A program made the translations under genes and the position numbers. DNA of 64,000 nt from Tropicibacter sp. R16_0. Its GTDB lineage: Bacteria; Pseudomonadota; Alphaproteobacteria; Rhodobacterales; Rhodobacteraceae. The DNA is taken from contig NZ_JAGHRE010000007.1 in assembly GCF_017743935.1 (NCBI RefSeq), positions 269,508-333,507 of the forward strand, in the 5' to 3' direction. Of this stretch, positions 57,360-64,000 are shown in pieces; position 1 is the stretch's first letter; each line of letters begins with the position of its first letter. The notes beneath the pieces are model-generated. The model saw only the letters and a program-made list of their open reading frames with translations. It did no database searches and was not told the origin of the DNA.

Positions 57360-58370
57360 CTAGGCCGCCCGGTATTGCCCCGGGGTGTTCCCCGTCCAGC
57401 GCTTGAACGCATCATTGAAACTGCTCAAACCAGAGTATCCAAGAAGGTAGGAAATCTCTGCCAAGGACAGGTCGCTGTCCTTGAGGTAGTTGATCGCCAA
57501 CGCCGTGCGAAGGTCTTCAAGTGTCTTGAAAAACGTCGTGTTCTGCTCTGCCAGGCGCCGCGACAGCGTGCGTGCGCTCATGCCCAATGTGCGGGCCACC
57601 GTCTCTTGCCCGACCTCGCCAGATGACAGCCGGTCAGCGATTGCACGCTCGACCTCGACCACGATGGGCGGCAGGTTCCTGGATTTGTCTTGCAGAACCC
57701 GATCACACAGATCGACCAGCACCTTGTAGAGCTCATTGTCCGCGGTCATCAGGGGCAGATCCAGGTCTTCTGGCTTGAAATGATATGCATTTGCGGTCTG
57801 CCCAAATTTGACCGGACAGCCGAAAAACCGCTCGAACACGTCGATGTTGGAATTGCGGGCGTGATGAAAGGTCACCAGACGGGGACAAAAGTCACGGTTG
57901 GTTGCCTGACGCATCGCAAACAGCAGCCCCGATGCACCAAATTCGACATAATGACGCCGCCGCACATGCGTGGGCACGGCAAAATACCACCGCAGCACGC
58001 CGTCACTGTCCAGCCGGTCGATGTCGATCTCGACCGCATCGCTGAACACCCGACGGTACCGGGTCACGTTGCGAATGAAATCCTTTACCGTGGGCGAAGA
58101 CATTCCAACGTAGCAAATCAACCCTGTTCGGCGCATCTCGCGTTTGGCACCCCGCGCGAACCCCAGAACATCATCACCCGTCAGGTCGCTGGCCTGCTCA
58201 AAAAAGGCGGCGATCTGATCGAATGGCAGGAATGGCTTCTCCTGGTTCAGCAACTCAGGAGAAATGCCCGTCCCGTTGAACACCTTGTGCTCGCTGAACC
58301 CTTGGGCCAACAAATCCTTGGCCAGGGTTTGTACGAACACGGCACCGTGCATGGGGGTTGGCTGTACCAT
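57360..58370 (-). CDS. AraC-family transcriptional regulator
   Basis: A 336-residue regulator with an N-terminal effector domain of the arabinose-binding-like type (about residues 1-210) and a C-terminal double helix-turn-helix (about 235-336, LAEISYLLGYSGLSSFNDAFKRW with the typical second helix, then GNTPGQYR). The ATG at 58370 has a purine-rich box upstream, while the frame to 58538 runs through the shared promoter region. It is divergent from the LysR gene at 58653. Target genes are unknown. Confidence 0.9.
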   Translation of the reverse strand: MVQPTPMHGAVFVQTLAKDLLAQGFSEHKVFNGTGISPELLNQEKPFLPFDQIAAFFEQASDLTGDDVLGFARGAKREMRRTGLICYVGMSSPTVKDFIRNVTRYRRVFSDAVEIDIDRLDSDGVLRWYFAVPTHVRRRHYVEFGASGLLFAMRQATNRDFCPRLVTFHHARNSNIDVFERFFGCPVKFGQTANAYHFKPEDLDLPLMTADNELYKVLVDLCDRVLQDKSRNLPPIVVEVERAIADRLSSGEVGQETVARTLGMSARTLSRRLAEQNTTFFKTLEDLRTALAINYLKDSDLSLAEISYLLGYSGLSSFNDAFKRWTGNTPGQYRAA

Positions 58371-58652
58371 GTCAGGCGTCCCCCCTTGCCCGCATGAATT
58401 CCCGCCAAACTGTTTGCAACAATTCTGCCTAGACCCTTGTTGTTTCAACCGAGTTTCTTGGAACATAGCACTTGCTGGCCAGAAATCCCCAGCAAAATGA
58501 CCGGCTCGCCGAATGATTTGTCCAATATCCCTAAGCATAGCTCGTACCCAATGCTCAAATGTCCGATGACATTAGAACGCAGGAAGACGTCCAGCTCTGT
58601 GAAGAGGTTGCGTGGGGGTCGCTTGCAAGATCGGGATCTTTGGAGGGTCTGA

Positions 58653-59558
58653 ATGAGCCGCCTGACTGAAATGGAAGCTTTTGCCACCGTCGTCGAAGAA
58701 GGAGGCTTTACCGATGCTGCGCGCAAGATGGGGATTTCCAAGTCCGCGGTGTCGAAACACATCTCGGCCCTGGAATCCCGTTTGGGCGCCCGCCTGCTAA
58801 GCCGCACCACCCGGCGCGTAAACCCGACCGAGATCGGGCTGGCCTATTACGACCGGGCCAGCCGCATCCTGAACGACGCGGGCGAGGCCGACGCTTTGGT
58901 CGCAGCATTGCATGCGCAGCCTTCGGGTTTGTTGCAGGTCTCGGCCGCCAGCGATTTCGGCATTCACGAGCTATCGCCCCTGCTCAGCGAGTTTCTGGCC
59001 GAATACCCCGACATCACCGTGAACCTGGAGCTGAGCGATCAAACCATGGACCTGATCGCTGAAGGGTTCGACCTGGCCATCCGCGTCGGAGAGCTGCGCG
59101 ACAGCAGTCTGCGCGCCCGCAAGCTGATGGAATTTCCGATGCGCCTTGTGGCCAGCCCCAAATATCTGAGCACGCATGGAATCCCTGAAAAACCCGCCGA
59201 TCTGGAAGGGCACCAGTTGCTCAGCGCTTCGACCCGGCCGGGTGCCAACATCTGGCGCCTGACGGACGAAACAGGTGCCGTGCGCCAGGTGGCTGCGACC
59301 GGAGGGTTGAGTGTCAACGATGGGCAATCCCTGCTGAATGCGGCTGTCGCCGGGCTGGGGATCGCTTACTTGCCCGAGTTTCTGTTTCGCGACGCCGTCG
59401 AGCGCGACTTGTTGCGCGACGCCATGCCGACGTTACCGGAACAATTGCAACCGGTCTGTGCCGTCTATCCACCGGGTCGCTTTACACAACCCAAAGTGCG
59501 CGCCTTCATCGACTTCCTGGTGCATCAACTGGCCCAGTCCCCCAAGAACAGGCTTTGA
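58653..59558 (+). CDS. LysR-family transcriptional regulator
   Basis: A 301-residue LysR regulator. An N-terminal winged helix (ARKMGISKSAVSKHISALE) precedes the effector domain with the PDITVNLELSDQTMDLIAEGFDLAIRVG-type core (cited in part: EGFDLAIRVG) common to the DsdC/AllS-like subgroup. A GGAGG box precedes the ATG by 6 bases. The EthD-domain gene follows at 62 bp, so it may be co-transcribed and controlled. Confidence 0.91.
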   Translation: MSRLTEMEAFATVVEEGGFTDAARKMGISKSAVSKHISALESRLGARLLSRTTRRVNPTEIGLAYYDRASRILNDAGEADALVAALHAQPSGLLQVSAASDFGIHELSPLLSEFLAEYPDITVNLELSDQTMDLIAEGFDLAIRVGELRDSSLRARKLMEFPMRLVASPKYLSTHGIPEKPADLEGHQLLSASTRPGANIWRLTDETGAVRQVAATGGLSVNDGQSLLNAAVAGLGIAYLPEFLFRDAVERDLLRDAMPTLPEQLQPVCAVYPPGRFTQPKVRAFIDFLVHQLAQSPKNRL

Positions 59559-59620
59559 CGGGACACTGGCATCAGGGCTTAATGTCCATGTATCTTCAGT
59601 CCATTCAGGAGTCCCAAAAG

Positions 59621-59929
59621 ATGCCAGTTTCCTTGCAAGTCATTTACCCCGTCTCTGACGGATCCACCTTTGATCACGACTATTATGCAAATACGCATAT
59701 GCCGTTGGTCGCCGAACACATGGGCGCGCACATCCAGTCGACCGTGGTCACAAAAGGCTTGGCCGGGGGCCCAGACGTACCGGCCGGATATCACGCGGTC
59801 GCCACGATCGTCTTTGCCGACAATGATGCGCTTGGCGCCGCCATGGGTGCATCAGGTCCGGTGATTGCGGATGTGCCAAACTTCACCAACGTTCAGCCCA
59901 ACATGCTGATTGGCGAAGTGATCGGTTAA
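59621..59929 (+). CDS. EthD-family small protein
   Basis: A 102-residue ferredoxin-like dimeric alpha-beta barrel protein of the EthD family. The typical DHDYYANTHMPLVAEHMG segment lies at residues 15-32. EthD proteins are stress- or degradation-associated with ill-defined functions. The start at 59621 is backed by an AGGAG box 9 bases upstream; the longer open frame starting at 59555 begins inside the LysR stop region. Its stop overlaps that of the next convergent gene by 4 bp. Confidence 0.85.
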   Translation: MPVSLQVIYPVSDGSTFDHDYYANTHMPLVAEHMGAHIQSTVVTKGLAGGPDVPAGYHAVATIVFADNDALGAAMGASGPVIADVPNFTNVQPNMLIGEVIG

Positions 59930-61161
59930 GACCGCACGTCTTTCTTGTGAAGCTGTTCCAGCAGCTGCCGCGTGCCTGCGGCCGCGCGATCGCTCTGCCC
60001 TGCCTCGACAAAGGATAGAACCCGCGCCAAAGCCTCTTTGTGACTTAACGGATCCAGATGGGCACCGGGATCTCGCAGCTTTTTGGGTCGGATCGACAGA
60101 TACAACGCCTGCACGTCCTTGGCACCATAGCCGTATTTGTAGCTTTCGCTGCCATGACAGAAATCATAGACGCCATAGCCGTTGTCGATGGCCCAGCGAA
60201 TGCTCTGGGAATGCAAGAGCGCCCCGATGTGGTGACCCTGGGCGGTTTCGTCTCGTCCAGCCACGATGAAATGCATGCGCTTGTGTTGTGGGTCAAGGAC
60301 GTGACCTAAGGCACCCAGCATCCTGTCTCCATCGCGCAGAACTGACAGATACAGCAGCCCCAAATTCTGCGCAGCGGTCAGAACCTGCCTGTAGTTCCTT
60401 GCGACCTGACGCGCCGTTTCCGCGCCTTTGACCCGCGCCCATTTGGTCTGCCAAAGCATCAGCAAGGCATCAATGTCGCGCATATGATCCGTGGTCGCGG
60501 CGAACGTCAGCGCTCCACTCTCCAGAAACTTTCGCTCAAATCGTTTGATCTTTTGCCTTGTGTTCCGGCTCAGGCAGTCACTCAGGTATTGGTCGTAGCT
60601 GCCCGGCAATTGGACCTGCGGGCACAACAGGTTGTCCGTCTCACCACGGTTGATGAGATAGGGTTTGAAGCGCACACGATGCGTATTTTGCGAAAATGCC
60701 CGAGTAAACAACTTCATCCTGCGCTCAGACAGAACATATCGCAAAGAAAACTTGATCCATGGAAGGGATTGCAAGTGGTTTGCGATTGCCGTGATCGCCA
60801 TCTCTTCGTGCGCGGGATCACACAAAAAGCCGGTGTACTCGCTCCACAAAAGACGTCCGCCGGCCTCAATCTCGGTCTGAAACTCGGTTCGGGTCTTGCT
60901 CCAGTGGACGCGGTACTTCAGTGGCAGCACTGCCACCAGATCCTGATCAACCCAAGCCGTGATCACCCGCCAACGGCCCGTCGTTCGTTCAAAGGCCTGA
61001 CGCAACCACGCCCAGGACAGAAAAACCGTACCCTCAGCATCCCTTTTTTCCAGAGCTTCCCAAGCTGGGCGCAAGGCGCCAAAGCCATCCAAGCTATCGA
61101 CGCATTCAACACGCAACCTAGCGGCGCTGCCTTGTTTGGAAATGACGTGATGAACCGTCAT
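59926..61161 (-). CDS. FemAB/BioF2-like acyltransferase (GNAT superfamily)
   Basis: A 411-residue protein of the FemAB-like Acetyltransf_6 group. The C-terminal half carries RWAIDNGYGVYDFCHGSESYKYGYGA-type residues (cited in part: YDFCHGSESYKYGYGA) and RMHFIVAGRDE, as in proteins of exopolysaccharide and lipid modification. It is preceded by the APH-type kinase gene with a one-base TGATG overlap. It probably adds an acyl or aminoacyl group to a surface or lipid molecule; the exact substrate is unknown. Confidence 0.82.
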   Translation of the reverse strand: MTVHHVISKQGSAARLRVECVDSLDGFGALRPAWEALEKRDAEGTVFLSWAWLRQAFERTTGRWRVITAWVDQDLVAVLPLKYRVHWSKTRTEFQTEIEAGGRLLWSEYTGFLCDPAHEEMAITAIANHLQSLPWIKFSLRYVLSERRMKLFTRAFSQNTHRVRFKPYLINRGETDNLLCPQVQLPGSYDQYLSDCLSRNTRQKIKRFERKFLESGALTFAATTDHMRDIDALLMLWQTKWARVKGAETARQVARNYRQVLTAAQNLGLLYLSVLRDGDRMLGALGHVLDPQHKRMHFIVAGRDETAQGHHIGALLHSQSIRWAIDNGYGVYDFCHGSESYKYGYGAKDVQALYLSIRPKKLRDPGAHLDPLSHKEALARVLSFVEAGQSDRAAAGTRQLLEQLHKKDVRS

Positions 61162-62195
61162 CACGCACTTTTCAGCGAGCGACCTTCCTTGAGAATTTCA
61201 AGGAAACTATCGCGCGCGCCTTCGAAATTGCGAGTCAACGGTGCGGTCACCTTAGCCTGAGCCGAGAAATATGCACCAACCTGACAGATCTGGGCGGCAA
61301 ATTCAGGATGCACCCCCGCATCGTCATATTTGCGCACGCGCTGTTTGGACAACCAGCCACGCTTTTGGGCCTCTTTCACGATCAACTTGAACCGCTGCAC
61401 GCAATGGAAGGTCTGGTAGATCGACAGGTATTCCAGATAATCGCTTATGTCGTGACCACACTCTGGATCGAAACAGTCGATCATCACATCGACCATCTGA
61501 TCCGGCGCAATGGGCCAGGCCTCGTCCCCAATCAGCCAGGCAAAATCCTCGGCACCGTGACGCAGGCCCGCATATTCAAAGTCGAACCAGCGCAATTTGC
61601 CGTCCTTGCCAATCGCCGCGTTGCCCGAGCGGCAATCCCATTTGACGAACTGTCGGCCCGGTTGGGCCACAGCCTCGCGCGCGGCTGTACCATCGAAGCT
61701 ATCAGAGATACCCATCGAATAGGGTTGTAGCGCGCTGATCGCGCCCACGACATTGTCGATCCAGTTTTTGTTCGTACCAAGATGCGGCATCATGCTGTGC
61801 AGGTCGGATTTGCGCGCAGCACTCTGATAGCGAAAGATCGATGCCACCGCCTGTGCTGCCAGGTCCAATTGCCCGGCGCTTTCATGGCGCATGATTTCCT
61901 GGTTGAGGCGTCGACGCCCGACATCGCTCTGGAACATGATCTCACCGACAACACCCAGAACTTCGGGCGTGTCATCGCAATAGGTCCGCAGCTCTTCCAG
62001 AACATGCGCCTCCAGGTGGGTGCGGCGAAAATTGGGGCGGAAGGTCGCGATCACATCCATATCGTCAAAGTGCAGGCGAAAGCTGGACCGCCCTTCACCG
62101 CCAGGCGCCGTCACCTTTAGAACCGCGCGACCAAAGTGGTCTTCGGCAGTCTCCACGATACGCTTCATTCGATCGTCGTTGTCAGTCTTGGCCAC
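61161..62195 (-). CDS. APH/choline-kinase-type phosphotransferase
   Basis: A 344-residue protein of the aminoglycoside phosphotransferase fold. FVKWDCRSGNAAI stands where the Brenner motif HxDxxxxN is expected, with W for the first His, and WFDFEYAGLRHGAEDFAWLIGD provides the metal-binding Asp. The histidine-to-tryptophan difference may reduce or change activity. It is first in a two-gene leftward unit with the FemAB-like gene, so it could make a phosphorylated precursor for it, or phosphorylate a sugar or amino alcohol. Confidence 0.8.
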   Translation of the reverse strand: MAKTDNDDRMKRIVETAEDHFGRAVLKVTAPGGEGRSSFRLHFDDMDVIATFRPNFRRTHLEAHVLEELRTYCDDTPEVLGVVGEIMFQSDVGRRRLNQEIMRHESAGQLDLAAQAVASIFRYQSAARKSDLHSMMPHLGTNKNWIDNVVGAISALQPYSMGISDSFDGTAAREAVAQPGRQFVKWDCRSGNAAIGKDGKLRWFDFEYAGLRHGAEDFAWLIGDEAWPIAPDQMVDVMIDCFDPECGHDISDYLEYLSIYQTFHCVQRFKLIVKEAQKRGWLSKQRVRKYDDAGVHPEFAAQICQVGAYFSAQAKVTAPLTRNFEGARDSFLEILKEGRSLKSA

Positions 62196-62589
62196 AATAA
62201 CACCTCACGTTCATAATCTGATCACGCACGCAGCTGCGCCCGGATTGCTCGAATGGCCAAATGAATACCCTGCGACTTTGGCGATTCTGAGGAAGCAATA
62301 CGTCAGGTTCCGATACCACATCCTGCCGATTCGACCGCAGAGTTGACCTAGGGTGAGCCGCAATTGGCGGTGATCGGCAATCAATTGACCGAGCCGCGTA
62401 GTCATTGTTTCCCATCTCCAGCCAATACAAAGGCATATTTGTCAGAAAGTTGACACAAAATTGCCCGAATTGCCGTCGGCCCATAACCTGACCGGTATTC
62501 GATGAAAGCGTGCTGCCAGAAGCACTGGGGGGCCAATTGCGGTTCTGGCGGCAGGAAAAATGCACACGTCCATAGGGGGAGTGATACGC
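62196..62589. other. Gene-free region between the APH gene and the repeat-protein gene
   Basis: About 390 bp with no convincing reading frame, serving as the divergent upstream region of both genes. It is less GC-rich than the coding DNA around it, as expected of a promoter. A GGGGGAG box at 62575-62581 is the ribosome site of the following gene. No clear operator was identified. Confidence 0.5.
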
Positions 62590-64000
62590 ATGGGATACAG
62601 TTATTGGAATTGGTACGGATACGGCGGTAGCAAGTCGTATCACAATGGCGGGGTCGAAGGTGACGACTTCTGCGACTGGTATGACTCCTATCTCAATGGC
62701 AAGTACGGATCAGGGTACGGTGACACCAAGGGCTCTGGCTCCGGCGGCACCAAAGGCTCCGGTTCAGGTGGCACCAAGGGTTCCGGCTCGGGTGGCACCA
62801 AGGGTTCCGGCTCCGGCGGCACCAAGGGCTCCGGCTCAGGCGGCACCAAGGGTTCCGGCTCGGGCGGCACCAAGGGTTCCGGCTCGGGCGGCACCAAGGG
62901 TTCCGGCTCGGGCGGCACCAAGGGTTCCGGCTCGGGTGGCACCAAGGGCTCAGGCTCGGGTGGCACTAAAGGCTCCGGTTCGGGCGGCACAAAGGGCTCT
63001 GGCTCGGGCGGCACCAAGGGTTCCGGTTCGGGTGGAACCAAGGGCTCAGGCTCGGGTGGAACCAAAGGTTCGGGCACCAAGGGGACCGATCCGGTCGAAC
63101 CCGAAAAGACCAAGGTCACGTTCGAGGTTGGCGAAGACCCGCAGGTGACGGTTGAAATATCGGCTCTCGACAGCGGCGAGCTGTTCATCCGCCTGTCCCC
63201 GACCGAATATGACGGCACCGAAGGTGACATCGACGGTTTCTTCTTCAACATGACCGACGACAACGAAGTCGCCGCGCTCAACTTCTTCCCGTCTGACGGT
63301 GAACGCGGCGTGATCGGTCATCAGGCCAACGCCAACTCGGTCACCGGGCTGGCAAACGGCTTTATGGTTCCGACGCCCTTTGATGCGGCGTTCGAGTTTG
63401 GCGATACGGTCGAAAACCCTGGCGATCAGGAGTTTGGTGACGAGATCTATGACATCAACTTCACACTGTGGTCCAACAACGGCCCGCTGACGTTGGCTGA
63501 CATCGATCTGGACAGCATCGGCGTGGCGATCGACACGAACTCGCCAGATGCTCAGCTGCTGACGGAATCGGACGCGGTGAATTCCGGGGCGAGCACGTCG
63601 GACGCCTATCACAACGGTGGCGTCGAAGGCGACGGCCTGGATGATTGGTATGACAAGACCCTGGGCGACAAGTATTCGGACACCAAAGGTTCCGGTTCGG
63701 GCGGCACAAAAGGTTCCGGCTCGGGTGGCACCAAGGGCTCTGGCTCGGGCGGCACCAAAGGCTCCGGCTCCGGCGGCACCAAGGGCTCCGGCTCCGGCGG
63801 CACCAAGGGCTCCGGCTCCGGCGGCACCAAGGGCTCCGGCTCCGGCGGCACCAAGGGCTCCGGCTCAGGCGGCACCAAGGGCTCCGGCTCGGGCGGCACC
63901 AAGGGTTCCGGCTCGGGCGGCACCAAGGGTTCCGGCTCGGGCGGCACCAAGGGTTCCGGCTCGGGTGGCACCAAGGGCTCAGGCTCGGGTGGCACTAAAG
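62590..64000 (+). CDS. Repetitive secreted/surface protein with TKGSGSGG repeat blocks, 5' part
   Basis: Open from the ATG at 62590 to the window end (over 470 residues). The order is: a Tyr/Trp-rich start (MGYSYWNWYGYGG), a YHNGGVEGD-DWYD segment, 14 identical TKGSGSGG octapeptides, an acidic domain of about 190 residues (FEVGEDPQVTVEISALDSG to SIGVAIDTNS) of no family I recognise, the YHNGGVEGD-DWYD segment again, then a second octapeptide block running off the edge. No signal peptide is seen, so export by type I secretion is a guess. The ribosome site GGGGGAG is 8 bases upstream. Proline-rich frames on the other strand are shadows. Confidence 0.82.
   Translation, partial: MGYSYWNWYGYGGSKSYHNGGVEGDDFCDWYDSYLNGKYGSGYGDTKGSGSGGTKGSGSGGTKGSGSGGTKGSGSGGTKGSGSGGTKGSGSGGTKGSGSGGTKGSGSGGTKGSGSGGTKGSGSGGTKGSGSGGTKGSGSGGTKGSGSGGTKGSGSGGTKGSGTKGTDPVEPEKTKVTFEVGEDPQVTVEISALDSGELFIRLSPTEYDGTEGDIDGFFFNMTDDNEVAALNFFPSDGERGVIGHQANANSVTGLANGFMVPTPFDAAFEFGDTVENPGDQEFGDEIYDINFTLWSNNGPLTLADIDLDSIGVAIDTNSPDAQLLTESDAVNSGASTSDAYHNGGVEGDGLDDWYDKTLGDKYSDTKGSGSGGTKGSGSGGTKGSGSGGTKGSGSGGTKGSGSGGTKGSGSGGTKGSGSGGTKGSGSGGTKGSGSGGTKGSGSGGTKGSGSGGTKGSGSGGTKGSGSGGTK
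62725..63060 (+). repeat. First block: 14 tandem 24-bp units encoding TKGSGSGG
   Basis: Fourteen 24-bp units in one frame, all giving the same octapeptide. Units differ only at synonymous third positions (ACC/ACT/ACA, GGC/GGT, TCC/TCG/TCA/TCT). A partial unit follows before the acidic domain. Confidence 0.95.
63682..64000 (+). repeat. Second block: at least 13 tandem 24-bp units encoding TKGSGSGG
   Basis: Thirteen full units plus the start of a fourteenth, cut by the window edge. Units 7-14 copy units 4-11 of the first block with the same order of synonymous codons apart from two differences, so the blocks are related by duplication of a segment of about 1029 bp. Confidence 0.93.

Noticed and set aside
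62725..63060. CRISPR-like regular repeats
   Set aside because: Units are directly joined without spacers, 24 bp long and in frame, coding the same peptide, so this is a coding repeat.
62688..63281. Long proline/glutamate-rich reading frame (PPEPEPLV repeats) on the minus strand, also at 63609-63995
   Set aside because: It is the antisense of the TKGSGSGG repeat blocks. The forward frame has a good ribosome site and varied, sensible non-repeat domains, so the forward gene is real.

Overview
The window is a compact, GC-rich chromosomal segment. Gene content and the style of the proteins (PuuD-type urate oxidation, half-size sugar-ABC ATPase, TamAB, ExoY/GumC-type exopolysaccharide genes, overlapping ATGA gene junctions) suggest a marine alphaproteobacterium of the Roseobacter/Rhodobacteraceae group. 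This placement is an inference from family resemblance, not from an rRNA or marker gene. No tRNA, rRNA, CRISPR array, integrase or insertion sequence was seen.

Positions 1-5672 form a urate/allantoin catabolic island: a truncated NCS2 purine permease, ureidoglycolate lyase (allA), a fused allantoinase/OHCU decarboxylase, 5-hydroxyisourate hydrolase (uraH), a LysR regulator and the membrane cytochrome-c urate oxidase puuD. Together they run from urate to allantoin, open the allantoin ring, and release glyoxylate from ureidoglycolate; the allantoate-to-ureidoglycolate step is not encoded here. Positions 5844-13607 hold tamA-tamB (outer-membrane protein assembly) and a gamma-glutamyltransferase-family gene.

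Positions 13769-26786 are a D-xylose locus: a leftward xylF-xylH-xylG-glk-oxidoreductase operon, the divergent ROK repressor xylR, then a leftward galM-xylA-xylB set. A pair coding an FG-GAP/ASPIC protein and a di-heme cytochrome c peroxidase sits inside the locus. Two 23-bp palindromes of identical geometry, upstream of xylF and of xylB, look like XylR operators.

Positions 27025-56862 are a large surface-glycan and secondary-metabolism locus. It has glycosyltransferases, an oxidoreductase-epimerase fusion, a WecG/TagA transferase, an O-antigen-polymerase-like protein, a flippase, a Wzz/GumC chain-length protein, a CpsD-like protein with a defective Walker A motif, and an ExoY-like initiating transferase. 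In its centre (33876-51022) is an operon whose genes mostly overlap by 4 bp: a modular polyketide synthase, a glycosyltransferase, an NRPS-like protein (formyltransferase, partial condensation domain, adenylation domain carrying an inserted luciferase-like monooxygenase, carrier), a phosphopantetheinyl transferase, two SGNH proteins (one fused to a glycosidase-like domain) and a further glycosyltransferase. My reading is that it makes an acyl/aminoacyl-modified glycoconjugate that is exported or polymerised by the surrounding machinery; this is the best candidate for an undescribed system.

Positions 57360-64000 hold AraC and LysR regulators, a small EthD protein, a FemAB-like acyltransferase with an APH-type kinase, and the start of a long protein made of identical TKGSGSGG repeats separating an unrecognised acidic domain, which runs off the end of the window.
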